Below are positions 42,612 to 53,700 of a stretch of DNA of 64,000 nucleotides, one piece after another. Below the pieces are notes generated by a model. It saw only the letters and a list, made by a program, of their open reading frames with translations, did no database searches and had not been told where the DNA came from. The stretch spans positions 831,334 through 895,333 of the forward strand of contig LUVW01000015.1 in the NCBI GenBank assembly GCA_001661515.1, in the 5' to 3' direction. Source of the stretch: Capniomyces stellatus (taxonomy: Eukaryota; Kickxellomycota; Harpellomycetes; Harpellales; Legeriomycetaceae). Positions within the stretch are counted from its first letter, which is position 1, and each line of letters opens with the position of its first letter. The translations under genes were made by a program, and so were the position numbers.

Positions 42612-45220
42612 TATATCTTTGCTTTTTTTCTGATATACTTATATTTAATCTGTGTAACTATGTGTCCCTATTTCCACACCATTCATGGTCTGGTAGCTAT
42701 AAAATTTATATACTCGTATCTGTGCGTTTTTCCTCTCTAAATTAAAACGCCAAATGGCGCTACAAATCGGCAGCTTTGCTTGACAGCACTGTAAACTCTG
42801 CTTTAAAGTGTTTGGTGCTAATACACTCACTGCTATTCCCTCGTAACTAGACGCTACCTTGATGGTCGTGGTGCTATTCTGAAGATTGTTTTTTTTCAGG
42901 TTCTAGCTTTAAAAGAAATAATGCTATCCACGTGCTCTTGCCTTGGCTGACTGTATTATGGAAACTACTTGGCTGGATTACGACTACTTACTTGACACTA
43001 TTGCAATTAAAAATCCAAAATATCGCTATACTGATACCCCCAAACTTGTATCTGGTACTTTTTGCTTTTTAGATATATTCTGTGAATCTCAAACGTATAT
43101 CTTGAGATACAAATGTTTATTTATCTTAAACTCTGTTTTAATGTTTTTTTTATAACAACAAAGTTTATTCTCTTAAAATGTGCTGTAAAACTACAGAAAG
43201 CCCAACCACAAAATGTTATAATACATTGCAGTATTCACTTCTACACAATCTTTTAATCCTCTTTTGACTAATTGATATGATAGCCACTTTTCTTTTCTTT
43301 TAAAAAAAAAACGAAGCTTTCAAATCATCTAATATCCTATTAATGCAAACTTGATGTTTTTCCACTTAGCACACTAAATATCCCCATTTCATTCTCCATT
43401 TCAACTATTTTTATCTTGTACTTTACTGACTTGATATAAATCAACTTGAGCTTTATTTTTAGCGTTGTGGTGCTTATAACTTGGATGCATAACTCGACTC
43501 AGATTTGATTTTTTTTTTTTTGGTTGCTGGTATTATCAAAGCTTCAACATGCACATTCAAGTCGTTGGATAGATTCAAGTCTATAAAATCAGGGATTTAT
43601 AAACAAACGGAAACCTCTACACTAAGGAGCTTGATGTTAATAATTGATAGGCAATACCAATCCCATCCTCCATTTTTTAAACTTTCTGTTTTTTCTGTAA
43701 GGTAAATGCTTTTTTTATTTTATAAATCGAAGCAAGATTATTCATTGAAAGTGTTTATGCTGCTTACGCATTACAACCCTATTTGGCCAAAAGGTCTATT
43801 GTATTTTTATATGTCCAAACACATTCGTACACTATTTTTTACGTTCCTATTTCTTTATTTCCCTAGCAGAACTTGTACTTGGTCAATAAAAGCACAAATA
43901 AATTAGTGTCGTGGCTAACTTGGCCATCGACTATCTTCTCTAATGTTTACATAAATGTACCAAACAAAACAATAGCAACATTTTAACGTTTCATTTGAAC
44001 AAAGCACTATGCATTATGTTTTATTTCTGCTTTTTTATAGGCCAATTTTTGTCTCTTTTTTTTGTTTTTCCAACTTTTAACTCGCTTTCATTTGATTTCT
44101 TAACCACAAAATGCTGATAGTTAAATCTTTTCAGCTTTGGTTTCAAAGATGCTCTGAGTGTTCCTAAAATACCCTCTAAAACCTTTTAATTGCTAACAAA
44201 ACAACTGACTCTGGACTAATGGTCTATTCTGTTTACATAATGTTGAATATTTACACAAACAATTATCACTTTTTATTGAATTTCAAACAGCTATTACATT
44301 CTATTGATTTTCAAACAGCAATTTATTGTTTACTAGTAATAAAACTAGATCTTAAAACTTGCAACTAATTATATCAGCGTCAACTAACTTTCTTTTTATT
44401 TGTTTGTGTTGGGAAAGGTGGCTTAAGCGACATTATTTATTTATTTTTACTCAGTTGCCTATTGTTACTATCAACAAATATCAAAGTCCATATAACATAC
44501 CACCACTACAAAAAAGGAGGCTGATTCTGTAACATGTATAGCGTTGTGGCTAATTAGTACCACCAAAGTGGTGTTAATAACAAAAAAAGCTAAATAAGGG
44601 TAAATCGTCTTGCAATGAGAAAAAGAGAAATAACAAATATACTTGACCACATTTCCAACGAATTAGTAGCTCATAGATAGAGAAAATAATGCAGCTATCA
44701 CGAAAACGGAATTCCGTTAAGCTTGCAATATTGATTATAACAGATAATACTAAATAAAAAATAGAGTAAAAGAAGACAAACTGGTTCCTTCTCGTTAAAA
44801 TTCATGAGCCCCATGCGGTTCGATCCAGTCTTTGCAACATATTGATTGTGTAATTCACATAACTCTTAAAAATTATATACTATATTCTAATTTTGTCCAG
44901 TTGAAAGTAATGTTTTTTGCTCAATCAGAATATGTTGCGCATATGACTTGGAATCTTAATTACAATCTGATCGAATTACGTTATGATCAAATAGAAATCA
45001 ACGTGCGGGGAAACAAAACTTACTAGGTTGAATATGCCATACTACATAAAATGTAAAATTACTTGCTAATCTGGGCGCTTGTTATCAGCTTTTTTTGGAA
45101 ACCTGGTGCAGTCCATGTACTATGTCCAGATCACTATAAAGTAACTAGAAGGCTAAATTAATAAAACTCCCTACGTTTTATCCTATCACTCTTGATTTTT
45201 AAATGCGAGAATTACACTTA

Positions 45221-45239
45221 GGGAGGGGGAGGGGGAGGG
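45221..45239 (+). promoter_or_regulatory. G-quadruplex motif upstream of trypsin gene
   Basis: Four G runs (3, 5, 5 and 3) separated by single A residues, on the coding strand about 270 bp upstream of the protease ATG. It is an isolated GC-rich island in AT-rich DNA. Folding potential is high by the usual G3N1-7 rule; a regulatory role is inferred. Confidence 0.55.
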
Positions 45240-45414
45240 TTATTTAATTAAATACGCTTGAACTTTAGAATTGATGATAATGTCGATGTTGTCAATTTAT
45301 GTTCAAAGTGTACTCAATGTTAATAGCTGGACAAGCGCTACTAGTTCACTAGCCATAGCCTAATAAGGATTAGTTTTATTTTCAGTTTCAAGTGCTTGGT
45401 GTGGATTGTACTTG

Positions 45415-45422
45415 TATAAATA
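45415..45422 (+). promoter_or_regulatory. TATA-like box of trypsin gene
   Basis: TATAAATA lies 91 bp upstream of the protease ATG, a plausible core-promoter distance. Confidence 0.4.
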
Positions 45423-45510
45423 ATGAGTAAGAATCCTACATTGCTACTCAAAACTGTTATACTAATTTAGACTTTGTTAAGCATTAATATATTATTTATA
45501 AACCTATATT

Positions 45511-46641
45511 ATGTCATGCAATGTATTTACAATATTCGCCTACTTTGTAAATATCAGCTTGATATTTGGTAGCAGTACTGGCAGCGCCCAACCCAATGGA
45601 AAATCGAGAATCATAGGCGGTAATACAGTTGGAGCAAATAAGTATCCATTTTCTGTGCTGATTCGAATAAAGCAGAACAAAAAGACAATTTCGATGTGTG
45701 GCGGAAGCATATTATCTGAAAACTGGATTGTTACTGCTGCACATTGTGTAGTGATATTTCCAGATGATCGAAACGTTGATTTTAGAAAATCTAGTGGTTA
45801 CATCAACGGCATCAAAGTAAACAACCGAGGCGCGTTTGTAAATAAGGCCATGTATAAAAACAGAATCGACTATGAGATTGCCAAACCCGAAACGTTACAC
45901 GTAGGCTATGGCTCAGCGGATAAGAGAAACATGTTAAAAGTTGATGTTAAAAGAGCGATAATCCACCCTGATCTCGACCTGTTGGATTACTCAAACGACA
46001 TAGCATTGTTGGAGTTGTCCAACCCAATAGTCTTCAGCGATGATGTCCAACCAGTAAAAATAACAACAGCAAATATACCTAACCACATTAGCCTTGGCGC
46101 AATTGGATGGGGGGTAAACGAAGCCAACGGTGTAAAAATTCCGGACAGACTGAAAGAGGTTACTCTGAAGGCTGGAGATGCCGATCAGTGCCGTTCAGAA
46201 TGGAACGATTTCGTAGACAACAACAGTAACCAGATATGCTGCCCCTCATATAATGGAAAGGATACATGTTTTGGTGACTCTGGCGGCCCGCTTTTAGCTA
46301 GAGAAGTAACAAGCAACACGGAGAAGGGACAGGGTAAATCTACAGAATTGTCTAATTGGAGGCTGGCTGGAATAACCAGCTTTGGGGACACGCTTGATGG
46401 AGAGTCGTATAAATGTGCCGACCCAAAGGGCATAGGATATTATACCCGTGTTTCGTATTACCTAGACTACATAACTAAGCATACAAACCTAAGAGAAAGT
46501 GAAATATCAACCAATGGCAGCTTGAGAGACGCGGAAGTTGAAAAAACCAGCAACACGAACTCTTCAGTTTGGAGCACTCAAGATTTATACAAAATAATCA
46601 TGTGTAACTTTGGAGTTATTATATTGATACTACTAACATAA
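45511..46641 (+). CDS. Trypsin-like serine protease (S1) with C-terminal membrane anchor
   Basis: 376 residues, intronless. An N-terminal hydrophobic signal (to about residue 28) is followed by a propeptide ending SR before IIGGN, the classical trypsin activation site. The catalytic triad is present: His78 (TAAHC), Asp163 (NDIALLEL) and Ser257 (CFGDSGGP). Asp251, six residues before the serine, is the S1-pocket Asp189 equivalent, so cleavage after Lys or Arg is expected. After the domain (ends near TRVSYYLDYI, residue about 325) a polar linker leads to a C-terminal hydrophobic stretch (IIMCNFGVIILILLT), either a transmembrane helix or a GPI signal. The enzyme probably works at the cell surface. 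The domain carries long insertions relative to chymotrypsin (residues about 84-125). Trypsin-like genes are expanded in several insect-associated fungi. Tandem AATAAA sequences follow the stop (46660-46676). Confidence 0.93.
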   Translation: MSCNVFTIFAYFVNISLIFGSSTGSAQPNGKSRIIGGNTVGANKYPFSVLIRIKQNKKTISMCGGSILSENWIVTAAHCVVIFPDDRNVDFRKSSGYINGIKVNNRGAFVNKAMYKNRIDYEIAKPETLHVGYGSADKRNMLKVDVKRAIIHPDLDLLDYSNDIALLELSNPIVFSDDVQPVKITTANIPNHISLGAIGWGVNEANGVKIPDRLKEVTLKAGDADQCRSEWNDFVDNNSNQICCPSYNGKDTCFGDSGGPLLAREVTSNTEKGQGKSTELSNWRLAGITSFGDTLDGESYKCADPKGIGYYTRVSYYLDYITKHTNLRESEISTNGSLRDAEVEKTSNTNSSVWSTQDLYKIIMCNFGVIILILLT

Positions 46642-46802
46642 CACTGTACTTTATGCATCAAAAATAAAATAAAATAAAAGCAAAACAATAAAATCAATGG
46701 ATAAAAATATTAAAGCCAATGTTAATTACTCATTTTGATAAAAGCAATGCTAATGTTAGAAAAAAACAAAGTGTGAAGCTACAATAAAAGCGCCCAAATG
46801 AT

Positions 46803-48076
46803 TTACAATTTATTCTGGCTGTTTTGTGAGGGTCTTACAATGACTTTTCCGTAAGTTTGGCGATTGGCAATAGCATTCATTGCTTGATTGGAGTTTTCAA
46901 GGGAATAGAATACAGGGTCATAGACTACAGGCCTAACCAAGCCTCTGGCAATCAAATCAAACAGTCCATCCCAAACTTCAGGAATTCTTTCTTTTTCATG
47001 AATGGAATAAGCTCCCCAATGAATACCAACAACGCTCACGTTCTTGAGTAAAACCCTATTTGTTGCCAATTTCTCAATGCTACCTCCAGCAAACCCAACA
47101 ACAAGGGCACGCCCATTCCAAGCAATGCATTTAAGCGACTCATCGATCATACCAACTGGGTCGTAAATGATATCAGCTCCTCTACCTTTAGTGAGAGAAA
47201 GAACCTCCTGTGTCCACTTTTTATTTCTGTAGTTGATAACGTGGTCAGCTCCCTCAGCCTTGCAAATAGCAAACTTGGAATCGGACCCAACGGCTGCAAT
47301 AACTGTGGCACCAAAAGCCTTGGCTATTTGCACAGCTGCAATGCCTACACCTCCCGCAGCGGCCAAAACTAGAACAGAATCGCCAGCCTTAATATTGGCT
47401 CTCAAGGTTAGGGCAGCATAACTAGTTGGATATGTGACAAAAAGTCCAGCAGCTTGATCAAAGCTCAAATTGTTTGGTAAAAGGAACAATTGATGCTCAA
47501 ATGTACACACATACTCCGCATAGGCACCGTTTGAAACAGAGCCAAAAACTCTATCACCCACTTTGAATTTTGTTGAGGATTCGTGCGACTTTACTACTAC
47601 TCCAGAGAACTCGCTTCCCGGAGTAAAAGGGAGCTTTGGTTTATATTGGTACTTTCCTTGAATCTATTCCATTAAGTCAGATTTAAGAGTAAAAGTTAAG
47701 AATAGAAGTTAAGAATAGAGGTTAGGGGTAATACTACTCCCAGCATATCAGACACCAAATAGTGTATATATAAATAACAATTACGGGTTTGTCTTTGAAC
47801 AAGCTCAACAGAATTTGAAATATTTGATTAAGGTAAACTTGAGAAAAGTATCAAAATAAATAAACAATAGAATAGCATAACTAGTGCAAGTTGTCATGAT
47901 TATTCTAGTATAGTGTTAGTACTTACCATCAAGATGTCAAAAAAGTTTGCACCTATAGCTTCGATTTTAACTAGCACCTCGCTTTTCTTGGGTTGAGGTA
48001 TTGGTATAACGCTCACTTGCATTTCATCTGGACAAGTTAAAAGTTTGTCTTTGACGACGATAGCTTTCATAGACAT
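46803..48076 (-). CDS. Quinone oxidoreductase-like protein (MDR superfamily), 2 exons
   Basis: Two exons in phase, 48076-47927 and 47663-46803, give 336 residues. The first exon (MSMKAIVVKDKLL...VLVKIEAIGANFFDILM) and the start of the second (FTPGSEFSGVVV, FKVGDRVFG) are the GroES-like fold. The Rossmann domain follows with VLAAAGGVGIAAVQIAKAFGA, the NADPH-binding AAxGGVG signature, then GADHVINY and ADIIYDPVG. No zinc-ligand cysteines are visible, as expected of zinc-free quinone reductase types. The family reduces quinones or activated double bonds with NADPH; the substrate here is unknown. The 263-bp intron starts GTAAGT and ends TAG. The start is the ATG at 48076 (MSMKAIVV); an in-frame TTG upstream is not credible. 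Confidence 0.9.
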
Positions 48077-50570
48077 TGTTGATGTGTTGTACAAGTAATT
48101 TAAGATTGAATTTTTGAAGTGGCAATGGTGATTGCGTAAAAGAAAGCAAGTTATATCTCGATTTCTGCTATTTCTTAGTGTGTGTTTTGTGCCTCCTTAT
48201 TTATATCTGTCAACTTGAAAACAGCAATAGTACAATATCTAAACGGTAATAATAAATCGGTATATTAGTTGTAGTGCTTTTAACCTTTGTTTAAAAGGTT
48301 TCAGGTTAAATCGCACTTTCAGACTATTTGATACATGAAACATTCCTGTGTTCGCTGAAATTAGGCCAAATGTTTTTTGTTTTTTTTTTACATAGTGAAA
48401 TTGGACCAAATGTTTAATTTGATCTATTTGGTTTAGCAGAAGGAACATTTACTTTGCTGCGCTTGATAAAAAGGAAAATGGAAAATAATTCAGGAGTTAG
48501 GCATTAAAAACCAAACACTATATAACAGTATACATAATTTACTTGTTCTGATTACTAGACATACCCCCTGGACAATTTTCATAATAATAATAATGGTTAG
48601 TATTATTGTTATGAAAATAGTATCAATAACAATATTAGTATTATCTTTATTGCCAATGTTATTGAAACTAGCTTTGTTTTGGTTGTGATTATGGTTATAC
48701 TCAATGAAGCACTATAAAGTGGCTACTTGCTCTTTACTGAACACATAATTTAACCTCCAAAAATTTACGCAGTGAATTTCCAGAATCAGTCTCAAAGAAA
48801 TAAAACGCGTATAAACCAGCGAGACTGAAGCAAGAAGACCATGTCACTGCTGTTAATTTGCAACAGTTTCAAGTTCCTTTACGTAACCGGTATGATTCTT
48901 GGAATGAAATAAGCATAGCTAACGCGGATGCATACACGCCCACTGCATATATGTTTGCCTTTGCATTATTTGTTTAAATGCTTTAAGAAGAGCTCTACTA
49001 ATTCAATTCTGCTTCAGCAACCATTTTACTTGGGCTGACATGAGTTTACACACCATGACACGAGCAGAGTTGCCGAATAGATGTGTTGATCAAGTTATAG
49101 TCTACTGGATCTTTACTATTTCTGGACAAGCGTAATTTAGTTCTATTGTTGTTGCTCTTTCTAGCCTCGGTTTGTTCGGAAAGCTCTTGTGTTGCCAACA
49201 CCAACGTTGAAACATAACACAAAATGCGCCTTGCGAACACTGGTTTGATCATTTATAAAGTATACTAAACGGAAATGTAGTTTTAGCATCGGGATCGATG
49301 TCGACTATTTATACCAAGTGGCACACCCTCCGTCTTCTGTTAAAACGTCAGGATGAACATAATTGTGTTGGTGAATGTTTGCAAATAACAATTCAATGTT
49401 TATAAATAAATTAACTAATAAGTTGCTCAATTTGAAATTCAGAGCCTATTTAAATGCAGTTTATAAAAATAAGGCTCCAAAAAAAAAAGAAGAAAAAAAG
49501 TATCAATTAAAAAATAAAATAAGGCTCTAATCCCGCTGGATTTCTGGCTGACATGTGATTAAGTACAGCAAAGTTGGTGTTTCAGGAGAGTTTAGGTAAT
49601 TAAACAATATCTTTAGTGCTACTACTAGAAACAAAAAGATAAATATAATTCAAATTAATGGAAATAAAAAAAAAATTCAAATTGGTAAATCTTTCAAACG
49701 ACAAATTAAAAAGACGACAACTAAAATTAATAAAGATAACGAGCGAACCTAGAAAGCCCAACTTTTCTACATTGTAAAGGTTATATTGTATTTAATTCCA
49801 ATTGAAATGGGGAAAAACAAGGCAAAAAAAGCGATACAATACAGTCAACAGCCAATTGTTCAAGGCCGGCATAATTACATCGGGTAAAGTTATAAATTGA
49901 ATTTTGGCTTTTGGCTTTTGACTTCAAATTGTGGAATATTTGATATATCAAAGCAGTCCAGCACATGAAAAAACACGAGTTTTTTTGCACTGTAGTTTGA
50001 AGAATAAATAAAAATAACATTCACAACGAATAGTTCCCTAGAGTAAATGCCTTTTTTCAAACACCTACTGGTGATAAACTAGCTACTATTAACTAATTGA
50101 CTGATTAAAAAAAAATCCCCAATGAATTAAAGACGGCATTTAGTCAAAAAAACGAAATCAACAATAGCAATACAATTACTAGGTGGGCTAATTAGTAAAA
50201 TGAGTAGGATTTCTTCAAATCTTAAATTGGTGAGGTGAGAATGTCACAAGGGCATAATAACTGATAATTGGTTTGGTTAAATGTAAAAAACGATTATTGG
50301 GGTAAAAAACAAACAAAAAAGGTGAGTAAACAGAAAATGGTAAAGACGCATTGTTCATATTCATCATTGACTTCTAGTTGGGAAAAAACAACCTGGTAAA
50401 GCGTAGCTAAATGTAAAAGAGGAAAAAAAATAGATTGGAAGAAAAGTGGAATATATAAAGAGATAGTTCTTTTTTGTTCTCTCCAACTACGTTCAACACT
50501 AGACATAAATAACAGCATCATACAAGTTCTTAGTATATCACTAGTAATCAAATAAACATATTTCAAAAGA
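48077..50570. other. Intergenic, 2.5 kb (divergent promoters)
   Basis: Upstream DNA of the quinone-oxidoreductase gene (minus) and isovaleryl-CoA dehydrogenase (plus). AT-rich with (TAA)n near 48582-48600. No coding or RNA gene is supported. Confidence 0.5.
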
Positions 50571-52182
50571 ATGCTATTCAAAACAAGATTGCTTTTTTCA
50601 AACGCTAAAGGATTGGCCAGAATCGTAAACCCTTTTAGCTATATAAATCTACTGGAGGGGATATAAAATAAATGTTGAATTGAGAGTGGAAAACCTCTTG
50701 CTTGACGAGTAAATTTGACCGTTAACCGATTTTTTTCTTATTTTTAGGCCAATCCTATCCAAAAAAAGGCTATCAGTACCTACAACGTCCAAATTGCGGG
50801 ATTAACTGCCGAGCAAAATGAGGTAAGATTACAAGAATAAAAAAGCTATTAGGATCCAATTGCAAACAGCGACAGGCCTTGCATCAAAACTAATTCGTGT
50901 ACTTCAAATAGTTCCGCGAAGCTGTAGGAACGTTTGTTGATAAAGAGCTGGCACCAAGAGCAAATCAAATTGACAAAGATAATGAATTTCCACAAGATAT
51001 GTGGAAAAAGTTTGGTGATATGGGGCTGTTGGGAATCACAGTTTCGCCAAAGTACGGAGGTTTGGGGTTGGGATACCTTTCCCATTGTTTGGCCATGGAA
51101 GAGATTTCGCGTGGCTCGGGAGCAGTTGGTTTGAGCTATGGTGCTCACTCAAATCTCTGTGTCAATCAGATTCATAGAAATGGAAATGAGGCACAAAAGT
51201 CCAAATACTTGCCAAAGTTAATTTCTGGGGACCATGTAGGAGCTTTGGCCATGAGCGAGCCTGAATCAGGGTCCGATGTAGTATCTATGAAGCTCAGAGC
51301 TGACAAAAAGGGCGACAAGTATATTCTTAATGGGAATAAGTTCTGGATTACAAATGGGCCAGACGCTGATGTGTTGGTAATTTATGCCAAAACGGACATG
51401 GCGGCTGGGCATAAAGGGATTACAGCCTTTATCGTCGAAAAGGGATTTAAGGGATTTAGCACACATCAAAAGCTTGATAAGCTTGGTATGCGTGGCTCCA
51501 ACACTTGTGAATTAGTATTCGACAATTGCGAGGTTCCAGGTAAAGATCTTGATTTATGAACCTAGCAACTTTAATTCTGCCAGCTACAGTTTGATCCTCC
51601 TTTCTATCTACTTGTTGAAATCAGCAGCCTCTCTTTGATTCCAATTGTTTTTTGTTCTTTTTGTCAACTTACGATTTATAACATGCTCAAATAGCCGAAA
51701 ACGTGCTTGGTGATGTTGGAAAGGGCGTCTATGTTCTGATGTCTGGCTTAGACTATGAACGCTTGGTGCTTGCTGCTGGGCCGATCGGTCTAATGCAATC
51801 CGCCATGGACATCACTGCAGATTACGTGCACACCCGTAAGCAATTTGGCCAGCACATTGGACAATTCCAACTAATCCAAGGGAAGCTTGCTGATATGTAC
51901 ACCAAACTAAATGCCTCAAGAGCTTATACATACGCTGTTGCTCGCGCCTGTGACTCTGGAAGCGCCAGCAATAAAGACTGTGCTGGTGTTATTCTGTACT
52001 CGGCTGAGCGTGCAACCGAAGTTGCACTCGATGCCATCCAATGTTTGGGAGGAAATGGCTACATCAACGACTATCCAACTGGGAGAATCATGAGAGACGC
52101 TAAGCTTTATGAAATTGGTGCAGGAACCAGCGAGATCCGCAGAATGCTTATCGGGCGCGAATTCAACAAAGAATTCAGCTGA
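50571..52182 (+). CDS. IVD: Isovaleryl-CoA dehydrogenase, mitochondrial, 4 exons
   Basis: Flavoprotein of leucine degradation that oxidises isovaleryl-CoA to 3-methylcrotonyl-CoA and passes electrons to ETF in the mitochondrial matrix. Exons 50571-50624, 50748-50822, 50912-51539 and 51695-52182 join in phase, giving 414 residues (human about 426). Exon 1 codes an amphipathic basic presequence ([18 protein letters not shown]). Very strong family matches: [80 protein letters not shown] and [22 protein letters not shown] with [12 protein letters not shown]. Glu274 in [10 protein letters not shown] aligns with the catalytic base placed in this helix in IVD (unlike the C-terminal Glu of other acyl-CoA dehydrogenases). 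It is intact with no oddity. Confidence 0.96.
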
Positions 52183-52672
52183 TCATCTGCTTATTTATAA
52201 TTAAATGTTTCTTCTAGTTAACCCCTGCCCAAGTATTTCCGACTTGTCTAATTGTTTATTTGTTGTGTATGCTAAAAATGAATTGATTTAACAATCATGC
52301 TAAACAAACCTTGGTCCTACACTGGTCTAAGGTAAACGGACAGAGTCTATGTGTGTTGATATGAGTATAAGTCGGCTTTTTCAGTGGGTCTTTTTTGCTT
52401 ATTATTCATTATATTTGCTAAAGATTGCTAGTATCGGTCGGATATTCAATTAGTTTGAAATCATCAAATTAAACAAAAGCTCATGCTTTTGATGTCGCCA
52501 TTTCAATAACTGTATGGGCGTTGGGTGTTGTAATAGCAAACGAATGAGTTGGTAGCTTGGTAATGGTAAAGTGCATTGGTAGTTGTAATTGGCATGAGTA
52601 GGTATTGAACCACACCCATTTTCATTGGCCAACAACTAATTTGAAATTGCCTCATTTAAATGGCCAAAAAGG

Positions 52673-52690
52673 TTCTAGAAATTTCTAGAA
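52673..52690 (+). promoter_or_regulatory. Perfect four-module heat-shock element
   Basis: TTCtaGAAatTTCtaGAA is four alternating nTTCn/nGAAn pentamers with exact 2-base spacing, the consensus for trimeric HSF1. It lies 1.0 kb upstream of the BAG-domain co-chaperone ATG and 0.5 kb downstream of IVD. Confidence 0.6.
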
Positions 52691-53319
52691 GAAAAATCAA
52701 AATTATGGGAGTTTTATTGGCTGTAATAAAAAAAACAAAAAAAAATAAGGGCAAAATAAAAAGTTGTACAAGAAAAAGAATAAAAGCGGAAAAGGAAATA
52801 AGAACAGGGAGGAAAAGCAAAAGCCAACTAAACTTGATCCAATTTGTCAGCTGTAGACTGATTGGTTACTAAAGCTGGAAGCAGGAACACAGCGGAGTAG
52901 CAAGCCAATTATAGCAGTGAATAGTGTTGCAAAAACTCAGGTTAATGAGTTATACTGACTGAATTATTAATAAGCCCACTCCAACTTTGACCGCTATAAA
53001 AATCCTACGCATTAATAATCAATCTCAATAAAAAAAAATTACTAATCAAGTAACTTTAAAGGTGGTGGTGGGGTCACGCTTTTGGAACCAGCTAATAGTA
53101 AGGCCATATGTTTTTTCGTTTTTTTTTTTTTACCAAGTAGCACGACGCCTAAACTACCAAGCCAAGGCTGAATGAACGAGCTCCGAAAAAAAAAGTTCAC
53201 ACGATTAACTAAAATAGGCAAGAGTGCGCCAAAGCAAATCCAACGCAAACAATATCAGCCCAAAACATGGCCAAAAATATGCTGGAACATGCAGGCAAAA
53301 TTTGTGCTAGAACATACTC

Positions 53320-53336
53320 GAATGTTCCTAGAAGAA
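53320..53336 (+). promoter_or_regulatory. Partial heat-shock element
   Basis: GAAtgTTCctaGAAGAA has one correctly spaced GAA/TTC pair and a third module offset by one base. It lies about 370 bp upstream of the BAG gene, closer than the perfect element. Confidence 0.35.
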
Positions 53337-53519
53337 AAAAAAACGTATCTATAAAAAATCATTATTAGTCAACATCTGCCCAAACCAACATTTGGTGGTG
53401 TTATTTGGTGCTAATACAAGCGAACCGTTCGTATGTTTTCTCATACAAATTGTGCTATACTTTTACTTGGCAAGTATTGAAAACCAAAAAGAACCAGAGA
53501 TGGCAAATGTAAAATTAAG

Positions 53520-53528
53520 TATATAAAG
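53520..53528 (+). promoter_or_regulatory. TATA box of BAG gene
   Basis: TATATAAAG about 173 bp upstream of the ATG matches the consensus well, typical of inducible genes. Confidence 0.5.
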
Positions 53529-53700
53529 GGGCGAGTTTCGACTTGCAATCCATATCAGCGTTCAATAAAAAAAAACAATTGATTGATTTCAGTATTATTC
53601 TAACTACACGAAACAGCCACACTTTCAGAGGGCAAATAAAAACTTTTTGCAAACAAAACCAGTACTAACTTAAAAGACAACCCAAACTAAATAACTAAAT

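Larger units (their letters stand above)
42612..45510. other. Intergenic desert, 2.9 kb
   Basis: No supported coding sequence or RNA gene. Short frames (for example 42943-43155, 43505-43906) are dominated by Phe, Tyr, Ile and Lys, as expected of translated AT-rich DNA. Near its right end are a G-quadruplex motif (45221-45239) and a TATA-like box (45415-45422) belonging to the protease promoter. Confidence 0.5.
52183..53700. other. Intergenic, 1.5 kb, with stress-type promoter elements
   Basis: No gene is supported; the Lys-rich frame at 52660-52872 is translated AT-rich DNA. The region holds a four-unit heat-shock element (52673-52690), a partial one (53320-53336) and a TATA box (53520-53528), all upstream of the BAG gene. 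Confidence 0.5.

Noticed and set aside
44818..44836. TRNA-like T-loop (GGTTCGATCC)
   Set aside because: The flanking bases do not form a five-pair T stem, and no acceptor, D or anticodon arm can be folded on either strand at the right distances.
52660..52872. Lys/Ile-rich 70-codon frame upstream of the BAG gene
   Set aside because: Translated A-rich DNA; it also overlaps the heat-shock element, which is the better explanation of the sequence.
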